From positions 682,001 through 746,000 of the forward strand of contig NZ_LBGV01000001.1 of the NCBI RefSeq assembly GCF_001274635.1: DNA of 64,000 nt, read 5' to 3'. Source of the stretch: Persicobacter sp. CCB-QB2. Lineage in GTDB: Bacteria; Bacteroidota; Bacteroidia; Cytophagales; Cyclobacteriaceae. The position numbers and the translations under genes were made by a program. Positions 56,060 to 64,000 of the stretch are shown in pieces. The notes below the pieces were generated by a model that worked only from the letters and a program-made list of their open reading frames with translations, did no database searches and was not told the DNA's origin. Position 1 is the stretch's first letter; each line of letters begins with the position of its first letter.

Positions 56060-56752
56060 ATGGCAGATCGTCAGCTATGGTACTTTGAAGAAGTGGATCT
56101 TTTTAATATTCTATGCCCGCGCAAGTCGGCAATGATGGGAGAGAAACACAGCTTGAATGAGTACGGGAAAGATGAGTTTATTTATCTGGAGGATGATCCT
56201 TCAGACCAGATTTTTTTGATCGCAAGTGGTCGTGTAAAAATTGGAGGCTATACCGATGATGGTAAGGAAATCGTGCGTGCGATTTTGGGGCCGGGAGAAT
56301 TGTTTGGCGAAATGGGATTGGCCGGGGAGCTGGTTCGGGAAGATTTCGCTCAGGCAATGGACAATAAGACCCAGTTGTGTAAAATGAGTCTGGATGATCT
56401 GCGCGAAATGATGAAGGATAACCAGCCTCTTAATTTGCAGATGATCAAATTGATCGGTTTGCGTTTGAGGAAGTTGGAGCGTCGGATTGATGCGTTGGTC
56501 TTTAAAGATGCCCGTACCAGAATTGTGGAATTCTTATTGGACCTGGCAGAGGAGCGCGGGCAGAAAGTGGGATTTGAAACCATGATCAAAAATCATTTTA
56601 CTCATAAAGATATCGCCAAGCTAACTGGCACCTCCAGACAAACGGTGACCACGATTTTAAATGAATTGAAGGAGAAGAATTTAATTAATTTTGATCGCCG
56701 AAGGATCTTGATCCGGGATGTGGAGCAATTAAAACAATCAGAATCGATTTGA
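56060..56752 (+). CDS. Crp/Fnr-family transcriptional regulator
   Basis: The 230-residue protein has a cyclic-nucleotide-binding-like domain (about 20-135, with FIYLEDDPSDQIFLIASGRVKIGGYTDDGKEIVRAILGPGELFGEMGL), a dimer helix and a C-terminal Crp HTH (HKDIAKLTGTSRQTVTTILNELKEKNLI, about 180-207). Only one N-terminal cysteine (near 19) is visible, so it lacks the Fnr Fe-S cluster set. The cAMP-binding RTA motif is not obvious. Its position after ctaA suggests a role in respiration (inference). A terminator follows. Confidence 0.92.
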   Translation: MADRQLWYFEEVDLFNILCPRKSAMMGEKHSLNEYGKDEFIYLEDDPSDQIFLIASGRVKIGGYTDDGKEIVRAILGPGELFGEMGLAGELVREDFAQAMDNKTQLCKMSLDDLREMMKDNQPLNLQMIKLIGLRLRKLERRIDALVFKDARTRIVEFLLDLAEERGQKVGFETMIKNHFTHKDIAKLTGTSRQTVTTILNELKEKNLINFDRRRILIRDVEQLKQSESI

Positions 56753-56773
56753 TATTGATAAATAATCAGTTAG

Positions 56774-56798
56774 AACGGCCTTCGGGTCGTTTTTTTTT
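56774..56798 (+). terminator. Intrinsic terminator of the Crp/Fnr gene
   Basis: AACGGCC and GGTCGTT pair around TTCG with one G-U, followed by eight T. Confidence 0.88.
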
Positions 56799-56876
56799 GC
56801 TTTAACTGACCTGTTTTTCTTTTTAGCGGAAAGGGAATTATATTTTTGGGAGAAAATAACTTTAAAGATATTGATA

Positions 56877-57461
56877 ATGGTTGATCGTCATCAACTTGTA
56901 AAGGTTTTGTCCGACGCTTTCGAAGGAAATCCCAGCATTGATTTAGTGGTGGGTGAGGGAAGTGGAGCCAGAGAACGTTTGGAGTGTTTAATGGAATATT
57001 CGCTTAAGCTTTGCGAAAAGCGGGGGAAGGTGATAACAAACGAGGAGGGAACGGCCGTACTTTTAGCTTTGCACTCCCGCCAAAAAATTCCCTGGTTCCA
57101 ACAGCTTAAACTTGATTTGGTTTTTGCCTTTCAGGTGTTGGGCTGGAAAAGAATATATCCTGTTTTGAAGCGGGAAATTCTTATTAAAAGTTTACATCCC
57201 AAATCGGCTTATTGGCATTTGTGGTTTATTGGGGTTGCGCCAAACTATCAGGGGAAGGGGGAGGGGGCCGCTTTGATACAAAAATTATTTGCTGAAAATC
57301 TAGAGGCATTACCTGTTTTTTTAGAAACTTCCGTACCTAGAAATTTGCCCTTATACAAACGTTTTGGTTTTGAAGTTATCCAGAAAATGAATACAGGTTT
57401 TCCCTTATATATAATGAAAGCCGCAAATGAAAAAAAGGAGCACTGTTCTCTGGATTCATGA
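56877..57461 (+). CDS. GNAT-family N-acetyltransferase
   Basis: The protein (about 194 aa) has the acetyl-CoA-binding GNAT motif LWFIGVAPNYQGKGEGAALIQKLF (about 116-139) and the C-terminal VFLETSVPRNLPLYKRFGFEVIQKM region that pairs with it. The N-terminal half is helical. The acceptor cannot be inferred. The start is the ATG at 56877; a TTG 6 bp upstream is in frame. Confidence 0.9.
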   Translation: MVDRHQLVKVLSDAFEGNPSIDLVVGEGSGARERLECLMEYSLKLCEKRGKVITNEEGTAVLLALHSRQKIPWFQQLKLDLVFAFQVLGWKRIYPVLKREILIKSLHPKSAYWHLWFIGVAPNYQGKGEGAALIQKLFAENLEALPVFLETSVPRNLPLYKRFGFEVIQKMNTGFPLYIMKAANEKKEHCSLDS

Positions 57462-57476
57462 TTCTGGCGCTCCTTT
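57434..57476. terminator. Possible shared terminator between convergent genes
   Basis: AAAGGAGC (57434-57441) pairs with GCTCCTTT (57469-57476) across a long loop, with A and T tracts on the outside. It overlaps the 3' end of the GNAT gene. Confidence 0.45.
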
Positions 57477-57491
57477 CATTTTGATAAATTC

Positions 57492-58364
57492 CTATTCAAA
57501 AATCTTTATCGTCTCTTCTATCGCCTCTAAGGTCTCTTTGGGTAAAGCATCACCTTCCCAGGGATGTTTTCCATTGAATACATGATTCGCCCCGGGAATC
57601 ACATGAATTCTACTCGCAGGGTGAGTAAATTTGAATTGCTGTACATGTTCCACCGCTAAAGTGGCATCATCATCTCCATGTAAAACTAAGATCGGAACCT
57701 CACACCGCAGGGCATTAGGCAGTACTTCCAGGGCTTTTTGATGCGCGAAATAATCTTCTACCGTTTCAAAGCCCAAAGGCATGTTCTGCTTGGTTCGGCC
57801 ATTGAGTACATAAATGGTCCCCATCTGCTTCCAGTATTTTTTACCTTCCTCCGTCCATTTGGCAGCATAATCATGCACCGGAGCCCAGGCGGAAACCCCT
57901 TTCACACGGCCATCACTCACCGCATAATTGATGACTCCTCCGCCTCCGCGACTGTGTCCCATGATGTAAAATCTATTTAAATCCATTTCATCAACAGGAA
58001 TATCATTTTCTTCTGAAAAAATCCAATCCACCGCCTGTCGGAAATCTTTTTGTTCTTTACTGAGCGTATTTTTACCAAAAGCCTCCAGGTCTACAAAATC
58101 AAGGGGATGCTCCGGGGAGGTGCCGTTATGGGATATATTTACTTTAATGAAAATGAAATTTCTGTGGGCAAAGTCCTGGGCAATGGCGTTAAAGTGCCCC
58201 CAATCTTTGAATCCCTTAAATCCATGTAAAAAAAGGATGATTGGTTTTTTTTCATTATTCTTTTGATAGCGGTAATCCAGTACGTTAAATTTTTCACTAT
58301 GAGTGGATTTCAATCGAATATCATCTTTGAAAACCAAGGTGGAATCCGCAAGAAGTGACTTCAT
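57492..58364 (-). CDS. Alpha/beta hydrolase (dienelactone-hydrolase-like)
   Basis: The 290-residue protein has an oxyanion region LFLHGFKGFKDWGHFN (about 45-60), the nucleophile elbow YIMGHSRGGGGVINYA (Ser about 137), VPILVLHGDDDATLAVEHV (Asp about 235) and a late histidine in IPGANHVFNGKHPWEG (about 264). The layout resembles cytoplasmic esterase/acyl hydrolases. No signal peptide. The substrate is unknown. Confidence 0.9.
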   Translation of the reverse strand: MKSLLADSTLVFKDDIRLKSTHSEKFNVLDYRYQKNNEKKPIILFLHGFKGFKDWGHFNAIAQDFAHRNFIFIKVNISHNGTSPEHPLDFVDLEAFGKNTLSKEQKDFRQAVDWIFSEENDIPVDEMDLNRFYIMGHSRGGGGVINYAVSDGRVKGVSAWAPVHDYAAKWTEEGKKYWKQMGTIYVLNGRTKQNMPLGFETVEDYFAHQKALEVLPNALRCEVPILVLHGDDDATLAVEHVQQFKFTHPASRIHVIPGANHVFNGKHPWEGDALPKETLEAIEETIKIFE

Positions 58365-58529
58365 ATTTGTCTTTTAATTTTTATATCGTTGGAAATGCAG
58401 TATTTTTATTTCTTGATTTAAGAAGAAATAATAACTCCACAAAGCATTAGCATTATTTTGAGGTTGTTCAGTAAAAATTGCTGTAAACTTCTATCAGTGT
58501 TGAAGGTTATTTTGTGAAGCGCGTTTTTT

Positions 58530-59504
58530 ATGAAGTTGACATTAAAAGAAATTCAGCAGCCCATTGTTGGAGACATGAAAGCTTTCGAAGAAAATTTTCG
58601 AAAGTCGATGAAGACAAAGGTGCTGTTATTGGATAAAATAACGAATTACATTATCAGGAGCAAGGGTAAGCAAATGCGTCCCATGTTCGTGTTTCTGGTT
58701 GCTGGTGCTGTGGGGAAAATTGAGGAGTCTACTCACCGCGGGGCTGCTTTGATTGAGCTTTTGCATACGGCTACACTAGTGCATGATGATGTCGTGGATG
58801 ATGCCAACTATCGTCGTGGATTTTTCTCCATCAATGCCCTTTGGAAAAACAAAGTAGCAGTTTTGGTGGGGGATTATTTACTTTCTCGGGGTTTGCTTCT
58901 GGCAGTGGACAATGGGGATTTCAGTCTCCTGAAGATTGTCAGTACAGCCGTGAAAGAAATGAGTGAGGGCGAGCTTTTGCAAATGGAAAAAGCCCGCAAG
59001 CTGGACATTACCGAGGAGGTGTATTATGAAGTGATTCGCCAAAAGACAGCCTCTCTGATTGCGGCCTGTTGTGGGGTGGGCGCTGCCAGTACCGGAGCCA
59101 ATGAGGAATTGATCGCTCAGATGAAGATTTTTGGGGAGAAAGTCGGGATGGCCTTTCAGATCAAGGATGATCTTTTTGATTTTGGAAAAGATGAGATCGG
59201 TAAACCTCGAGGTATCGACATCAAAGAAAAGAAAATGACCTTGCCTCTGATTTACGCCTTGCGCAATGCGGATTGGTCCACACGCAGAAAAATCATCAAT
59301 AAAATCAAAAACAAGACGGATGACCCAAAAGAAGTTCAGGCCGTAATTGATTTTGTGATTAATTCCGGCGGACTCGACTACGCACAGCAGAAAATGGAAA
59401 CTTTCTATCAGGAAGCCCTTTCGATGCTTTCAGATCTCCCGGAATCTGAATACAGAACCTCTTTGCAGCAGTTGGTGGAGTTTACCATTTTGAGAAAAAA
59501 ATAA
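58530..59504 (+). CDS. Polyprenyl diphosphate synthase (octaprenyl type)
   Basis: This all-E prenyltransferase builds a long polyprenyl diphosphate from farnesyl diphosphate and IPP, probably for the side chain of menaquinone. The 324-residue protein has the first aspartate-rich motif HDDVVDDANYRRG (about 84-96) and the second DDLFDFGKDEIGKPRG (about 214-229), with GKQMRPMFVFLVAGAVG near 47. The bulky or small residues before the first motif, which set chain length, cannot be interpreted with confidence, so IspB-type is the family call. Confidence 0.93.
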   Translation: MKLTLKEIQQPIVGDMKAFEENFRKSMKTKVLLLDKITNYIIRSKGKQMRPMFVFLVAGAVGKIEESTHRGAALIELLHTATLVHDDVVDDANYRRGFFSINALWKNKVAVLVGDYLLSRGLLLAVDNGDFSLLKIVSTAVKEMSEGELLQMEKARKLDITEEVYYEVIRQKTASLIAACCGVGAASTGANEELIAQMKIFGEKVGMAFQIKDDLFDFGKDEIGKPRGIDIKEKKMTLPLIYALRNADWSTRRKIINKIKNKTDDPKEVQAVIDFVINSGGLDYAQQKMETFYQEALSMLSDLPESEYRTSLQQLVEFTILRKK

Positions 59505-59545
59505 TCCGAAAAATCTTTTTCGTGCGCTTTACAGCGCTATGACAG

Positions 59546-59577
59546 AAAAACCGAAGTATGTTTGTTTCGGTTTTTTT
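59546..59577. terminator. Intrinsic terminator between convergent genes
   Basis: AAAAACCGAA pairs with TTCGGTTTTT around a 10-nt loop, with T runs in both directions. The minus-strand gene stop codon overlaps it. Confidence 0.85.
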
Positions 59578-60154
59578 ATGCGGATTGGTTTTGGTCCCTT
59601 TTGTTTGGTGATGAGGGCTTTTCTTCCACTTTTTTCATGGGTGGGGCAGTAGCGGTATAAACTTTACCCCGAAAATGGTATTCATGTAAGCCCAGATGGC
59701 CTTGTGCCAGCCATTCACAATATTTGATAATGCCAGCCTCGGCCAGCTGGTCTACTAGGGCGTGCACCATTTGTAAACTTAATTGAAGCGGGGAAATTTT
59801 TTCGGATAATAGGTTAAAGCGTTTAAGCCTGTTGGAGGCTTCCTTGTATATGCCTTCTGCGTACTGTTTTTGATAATGATGGTATACGCCGGGGTGAGTG
59901 CTGGAGGGGTCCTTATGACTTTCCGCGAGGTTCCTGCCGATTTGCTGGTTATAATAAGCCGCAAAATTCCGCTCTTGTTGATCATTGATCTTGTAAGCCT
60001 TTACCGTGGTTTCCGCTTTGAAACGCTGTAGTTGTTTGTCCCATCGGTTTAAAAAAAATTGCGCTTCTTCCGCATTTTCCGCCCAAACCGAAAATTTTCT
60101 CGGATGAAAGTTTTCCTCCAATGCGGCCATTAATTGATCTATGTTTTCCATCAT
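59576..60154 (-). CDS. Hypothetical protein, about 192 aa
   Basis: I do not recognise the family. The protein is soluble and helical, with MMENIDQLMAALEENFHPRKFSVWAENAEEAQFFLNRWDKQL at the N-terminus, a repeated YHHYQKQYAEGIYKEASNRLKR helical segment and a charged proline/lysine-rich end (PPMKKVEEKPSSPNKRDQNQSA). I chose the ATG at 60154; a GTG at 60172 is the upstream alternative. It lies beside an IS30 remnant. Confidence 0.6.
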   Translation of the reverse strand: MMENIDQLMAALEENFHPRKFSVWAENAEEAQFFLNRWDKQLQRFKAETTVKAYKINDQQERNFAAYYNQQIGRNLAESHKDPSSTHPGVYHHYQKQYAEGIYKEASNRLKRFNLLSEKISPLQLSLQMVHALVDQLAEAGIIKYCEWLAQGHLGLHEYHFRGKVYTATAPPMKKVEEKPSSPNKRDQNQSA

Positions 60155-60347
60155 CACTTTTTTTACAATCACCTAAAAGCAAAAGCACCACAGTGGAAGC
60201 TTGTTCTGTTTTGTGTTTTTTTAGCATGTAGGAATTGAGGGGAGATTTCATGAAAATCGAGATGGTTTTTTACCTTTTATTACATGGCTTGAAATTTTCA
60301 GGTGAAGGCTCCTGCTAACAATGTTTAGTGAATTTTCTTTCCTATTT

Positions 60348-60532
60348 ATGCAGCTTACGCTTACCCATCGTGAATATATTGGTCTCAGCCTTATGGCCGG
60401 GCATTCCTTAGTCAAATAGCGGTTCAGTTGGGGGTGCATCGTTCTACGATTAGTAGGGAGGTTCAAAGAAATAGCACACAGGCTGGTTATGATCCGGCTT
60501 ATGCACATCTTTTGACCAAAGCCAGGAAAGTT
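60348..60532 (+). pseudogene. IS30-family transposase N-terminal remnant
   Basis: The first frame reads MQLTLTHREYIGLSLMAGHS; the next frame continues LSQIAVQLGVHRSTISREVQRNSTQAGYDPAYAHLLTKARK. Joined, they match the N-terminal HTH of IS30 transposases, whose consensus includes RSPSTISREL and a preceding L-E-x-R-x-x-I. A single-base loss near 60408-60412 separates the frames, and the similarity stops after about 60 residues, so the catalytic DDE domain is absent. A long open frame continues to 60895 without recognisable features. Confidence 0.7.
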
Positions 60533-61211
60533 TGTGCAGCTATGGGGATGCGCTTAAGGCTATGGGCTTGGCCAATTAATTCAAAATTTCAACATTCTTT
60601 ATTTCAGCGGGCCATAACTGACTGGCCTTCTTCCATCAATGACTATTCTACCTGCATGCCGGTTAACCTGTCGATTATCAGGTCATGCTATTATATGACA
60701 GGTTTTCAAAAAGTTTTTAATGAGGCCTATTATGATTTTATGGTCGGCTTGCTGGGTTTTTATCGCTCTGCCGGACGATGTGAGGCCTCTACCTTTCTTC
60801 TGCAAATTAGCCTCCCTTTGTTTCCTCAATTTGCTCCCCCGCTAGGTTTTTTGCCCAGCCAGCCGGCACCGGAATTTCTGCAATTTTCGGCCTGAGCCTT
60901 TTTAATTCCCTTCGGGGCATTACATCGGGGTTGTTTTTTAATTCCCGGCTTTTTCTTTAAAAAAAAAGACAGTATTTCCAGTAAATTTTCTTGAAGGCCT
61001 TTTCATTTTCTTTCACTTTTTTATTTCTAATCCATTCCACTGTCTGTATGGGGTTCGCCTTAGGTTGTTGCGTTTGCTCACAAATCATTTCAATGTCAAA
61101 AAATAAATTTACCCGGAGACGTGGCCAAACAATTTTTCTCATTGGCTACTTTCAAAAGCAGGGAAGCTCATTTTCCCCCTGAATTATTTGACAGTCTGAA
61201 ATAAATCCAAT
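60533..61211. other. Intergenic region after the IS30 remnant
   Basis: An open frame continues from the remnant to 60895 but its codons look random (rich in W, F, P). I see no gene, RNA or repeat I can support. It may be decayed mobile-element DNA. Confidence 0.4.
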
Positions 61212-62153
61212 ATGAAAGCTTATCTCTTAATGGAAGCCGGTGATGCCGGGCAATTGTACTTGCAGGATGTTCCGGTTCCGGAAATTTCGGCGGAGGAAGT
61301 GCTGGTGGCCGTGAAAGCGATTTCCATTAATCCGGCAGATGTTAAAGTTCGGGGATCAGAAAGAGGTCTGGAGCAGCTCTGTGGATCGGAACGCCCAGTA
61401 ATCCTGGGCTGGGACATAGCAGGTGTGGTGAAGCAGGTAGGGGCAGCGGTGTCTGATTTTCAAATAGGAGATGAAGTTTTTGGTATGGTGAATTTTCCCG
61501 GTCGGGGAAATGCTTATGCCGAAATGGTTGCTGCGCCCGCGGCTCATTTAGCCAAAATACCTGCTAATATTTCTTTTGAAGAAGCCGCAGCGACCACCCT
61601 GGCCGCCCTCACTGCCTGGCAAGTTTTGGCTGGGCGGATAAAATCCGACGATCGGGTGTTGATTCAGGCGGGTTCCGGGGGAGTTGGGCATTTTGCTATT
61701 CAAATCGCTAAGACCTTAGGCGCCTGGGTAGCAACTACCGCCTCGGGAGCTAATCAGGATTTTGTTTTGGAAATGGGAGCCGATTGCGCCATTGATTATC
61801 AGTCCCATCATTTTGAAGTAGAGCTTACCGATATTGATTTTGTGTTGGATGGTATCGGTGGAAAGGTATTGGAGAATTCCATTAAGGTGATGCGTAAAGG
61901 AGGGGAAATCATCTGCCTGCCGCAAAGTGAATTTTCTTTTGGTTTACAGTCTGCGGCAGACAATCGGCAAGTGAGCCTGGGCTCCATTTTAGTGACCTCC
62001 AGTGGGGAGGATATGCGGCATTTAGCGAATCTCTTAGCGAAGGGGACATTGAAGCCTCAGGTGTATAAAATTTTTTCTTTTGAAGATTTGCCCCTGGCCC
62101 ATGAAGAGGTTGAAAAGGGCCGGGTAGTGGGGAAAGTTATTGTTCGTTTATAA
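61212..62153 (+). CDS. NADP-dependent quinone-oxidoreductase-like protein (MDR family)
   Basis: The 313-residue protein belongs to the medium-chain dehydrogenase/reductase family without zinc ligands. It has INPADVKVRGSERGLEQL near 36, LGWDIAGVVKQVGAAVSDFQIGDEVFGM (59-86), the coenzyme-binding GSGGVGHFAIQIAKTLGAWVATTAS near 157 and DFVLDGIGGKVLENSIKVMRKGG near 213. Such enzymes reduce quinones or enones with NADPH. The substrate is unknown. It stands between intergenic tracts and has no obvious operon partner. Confidence 0.92.
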   Translation: MKAYLLMEAGDAGQLYLQDVPVPEISAEEVLVAVKAISINPADVKVRGSERGLEQLCGSERPVILGWDIAGVVKQVGAAVSDFQIGDEVFGMVNFPGRGNAYAEMVAAPAAHLAKIPANISFEEAAATTLAALTAWQVLAGRIKSDDRVLIQAGSGGVGHFAIQIAKTLGAWVATTASGANQDFVLEMGADCAIDYQSHHFEVELTDIDFVLDGIGGKVLENSIKVMRKGGEIICLPQSEFSFGLQSAADNRQVSLGSILVTSSGEDMRHLANLLAKGTLKPQVYKIFSFEDLPLAHEEVEKGRVVGKVIVRL

Positions 62154-62587
62154 AATACCTTTTAAGCCGGATTTTACGGATTTTTTATAAAACTATAAGT
62201 GGGCAAATTATAGGAATGAGCTGGTTCCCAATGAGGGTCGGTTTGATTTTAGCGCTTGTTTATGAGTTAGATAACTATCTTTTACAGTATTGACTTTATG
62301 GTATAAAATCTTTCACATCAATAGTCCGGCCTTGTTCAATGGGCGGGTAGCCAAAGGTTCTGCTGGCGACCAGAAAGCATCACAGCGATATTTTAGCAAT
62401 TTTTCACCAATCTCCTGCACTCTCCAAATGTCGCCTTGATGGATTCCGTCAGCAGGTTCGTTGTCCCGCCGACATTGATCACACCCTTGATTTTTTTGTT
62501 TCGTTTTTTATCAAGAAAAAATGAAAAGAAACGATTGATGATTATAGATAAGGTGTTGAATGGCTGATCCGGCTCTTATGAAAAATC
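62154..62587. other. Intergenic region, possibly with gene remnants
   Basis: 434 bp. On the minus strand, a short open stretch near 62315-62490 looks coding-like, but no family is recognisable and the frame is not sustained. No RNA gene was seen. Confidence 0.35.
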
Positions 62588-62800
62588 CCTGAGCCGGATG
62601 ATAATTATGCTTAAATCCTCGTTTAGCTGCCAGGGCGGAAAATGAAGGTGTTTTACCAATTCTGTTTTTTTTCAGGGCACCAGCCGAATGAGGGGAAAGC
62701 AAGCTAAGCCAAATTTTGGCGTTTAAAAATTACCGCCAGAGATCCTATTAAAAAGTCTTTTTGCGCGACTTCTTGTACTCGGTGGGGTATTATTCGGTTT
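62588..62800 (-). repeat. TIR-bearing dispersed intergenic repeat, copy F (minus strand)
   Basis: About 213 bp in the opposite orientation to A-E. On the minus strand it starts AAACCGAATAATACCCCACC and ends CATCCGGCTCAG. It holds GCCAAAATTTGGC, GCTTGCTTTCCCCTCATTC and GCTAAACGAGGATTTAAGC. The middle (AATAGG block) is diverged. Confidence 0.78.
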
Positions 62801-62853
62801 GCTAAAATGGTGATTCATGAGCTTGAACGGGTTGTGAGTGAGCAGGGAAAAAT

Positions 62854-62886
62854 AAAAAAGCCTCCGAATGATTCGAAGGCTTTTTT
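62854..62886 (-). terminator. Intrinsic terminator of the TlpA-type gene
   Basis: AAAAAAGCCT and AGGCTTTTTT plus GAA/TTC pair around TGA with one 2x2 internal loop, with a T run on the minus strand. Confidence 0.85.
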
Positions 62887-62906
62887 CGTTCTATTAAAAA
62901 TATTCC

Positions 62907-64000
62907 TTATTTCAATAACTCATCTACGGTTTCATTAAAATCCCGAATGAATTCTTCATAATACGCTCCCGTACTCGGTCCGTTGAAACCTGTATGGATT
63001 TTGGTGACTACTCCCTGCTTATCTATGAAAATAGTAGTGGGGAAAGACATCACCTTATTCAGCATTGGTAAGGCTGCGGAAGCATTTTTCTTATCACCAG
63101 CAATTAAAAACGGGTAGCCCACCTTGTATTTTTTTATGACTTTCTCCACGCGTTTTTTTGAATGTTCAAAATCATCATTGCGCTCAAAGGAAAGGCCTAC
63201 GATCTCAATCCCTCTTTTTTTATTTTTCGCATACCAGTCAGCCATAAAAGCCGTTTCATCCATACAGTTTGGACACCAGGTTCCAAAAATTTGAACGATG
63301 GTCGGCTTGCCATTGAATCGCTCATCAGTGGAGAAGGTAACCTGCTTGCCTTTTAAATCCGGGAAGGAGAAATCAAATTCGTCTTCCGGATTTTTCAGAT
63401 AGGTCATTTCATAGGCATTGGGTAATTCAAAGTTTTCATCCTTTACTGCTGTCCACTGAGTATGGAACCCTTTTCCTGACCAAAAGTCCCCCTCAATCTG
63501 ATCGCCATTTTTGGCTGCTTCAAAAAGATATAAGTGTTCTCCATCAAAAGCGGACAGGTAAAGGGAATCTCCTACTACATTACCGGAAAGAAAACGGTAG
63601 TCACCGGTGGTAGTGCGGAAAGTACCTTCCAAATAATCTCCTTCCTGCTCAAAAATGGCCATAGCATATACGGAATCCGGCTTATGGGCAAAATGGGTTT
63701 TCCATTTTCCGGCAAAGCTGGCGCCTGTTTGCTTTTCTTTACTCACTGCGGGGTCAAATCGGTAGGTTTGGTGAGGAAATGCCTTGAAAGGGAGGATGTA
63801 ATTTTTGACATACTCCTTATTGAATTCTCCCACCAGCTCTCCGTATTTCCATTTGGCAGAAATACTCGCTTCAAATATGTGCATGGGAAGGTGAAGGGAG
63901 TCATCTGATAAATAAAAATCATGAATAGGTAAGCGTTCCTTGCCGTTAATCAGGTATGCAACCTTCTTTTTTCCTTCTTTTTCCAAAGCAAACTGGAAAG
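62907..64000 (-). CDS. TlpA-type thioredoxin-like protein, 5' end beyond window
   Basis: The frame is open to the window edge; codons upstream of the first internal ATG (63986) read FQFALEKEGKKKV, so the true start is outside. About 364 residues are visible. The C-terminal domain (about 230-364) is a TlpA/AhpC-type thioredoxin fold with the redox motif GTWCPNCMDET and FPTTIFIDKQGVV. The N-terminal part (AYLINGKERLPIHDFYLSDDSLHLPMHIFE... ) is a beta-rich DUF4369-like or lipocalin-like domain. Such Bacteroidota proteins are usually exported and reduce disulfides in the periplasm. No signal peptide can be seen because the start is missing. Confidence 0.9.
   Translation of the reverse strand, partial: FQFALEKEGKKKVAYLINGKERLPIHDFYLSDDSLHLPMHIFEASISAKWKYGELVGEFNKEYVKNYILPFKAFPHQTYRFDPAVSKEKQTGASFAGKWKTHFAHKPDSVYAMAIFEQEGDYLEGTFRTTTGDYRFLSGNVVGDSLYLSAFDGEHLYLFEAAKNGDQIEGDFWSGKGFHTQWTAVKDENFELPNAYEMTYLKNPEDEFDFSFPDLKGKQVTFSTDERFNGKPTIVQIFGTWCPNCMDETAFMADWYAKNKKRGIEIVGLSFERNDDFEHSKKRVEKVIKKYKVGYPFLIAGDKKNASAALPMLNKVMSFPTTIFIDKQGVVTKIHTGFNGPSTGAYYEEFIRDFNETVDELLK

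Noticed and set aside
62315-62490. Coding-like segment on the minus strand between the MDR gene and repeat F
   Set aside because: Stops interrupt all frames within about 40 codons and no family is recognisable; could be a remnant but not supportable.

Overview
The window reads as a stretch of ordinary chromosome from a member of the Bacteroidota, most likely a Cytophagales-type bacterium. The signs are: a type III glutamine synthetase, promoters of the TTG / TAnnTTTG kind, almost no Shine-Dalgarno sequences, a protein with a tail like a type IX secretion sorting domain, a carboxyspermidine (CASDH/NspC) polyamine route, YwqK-type MORN repeats, and the gene run miaB - sigma-54 activator - lptE - secG - groES - groEL. 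No rRNA, tRNA, CRISPR array or intact prophage was seen.

Layout. 1-4.7 kb (minus): the 3'-truncated SMC gene with an exported CXXC-rich protein and a TPR protein upstream. 4.9-9.2 kb (plus): a GT39-type membrane glycosyltransferase, a small unknown, a TetR regulator with an adjacent metallo-beta-lactamase-fold enzyme and two similar candidate operators, and a 61-aa protein. 9.2-15 kb: a GT61 glycosyltransferase, TPR and MORN proteins, and PEP carboxykinase. 15.2-17.5 kb: a SiaC-like protein, a TM-helix channel and a gene-poor stretch. 18.2-26.8 kb (minus): groEL, groES, secG, a conserved unknown, lptE, a sigma-54 activator, miaB and an exported protein of 426 aa. 26.9-37.2 kb: a FtsX/MacB-like permease, a secreted protein, mtaB, glnN, unknown cell-envelope proteins. 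38-50.7 kb: metZ, OsmC, rhodanese, accA, an MBL hydrolase, PhzF, a CDGSH/ferredoxin protein, an alpha/beta hydrolase, an XRE-S24 repressor, a DMT transporter, a coiled-coil protein and pepD. 51-64 kb: polyamine genes, ctaA, a Crp/Fnr regulator, a GNAT enzyme, a hydrolase, a polyprenyl synthase, an IS30 remnant, a quinone-oxidoreductase-like enzyme and a 5'-truncated TlpA-type protein.

Three things stand out. (1) A family of about 200-224 bp intergenic elements with degenerate terminal inverted repeats (consensus near TTAAGCCGGATTATTC) occurs six times. In two copies the terminal TTAA contains or abuts the stop codon of the neighbouring gene, and in two copies the element lies between a gene and its probable terminator. 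A second, unrelated 164-bp MITE-like element with good inverted repeats and a GAAT duplication lies beside one copy. (2) Three conserved genes (pckA, lptE and the 426-aa exported protein) are each broken by what looks like one missing base, two of them in G/C runs. This pattern suggests sequence errors rather than real gene decay. (3) A TetR/MBL pair appears to share an operator motif.

Most of the remaining genes are well-known housekeeping genes. I did not find convincing evidence for a large new multi-gene system.
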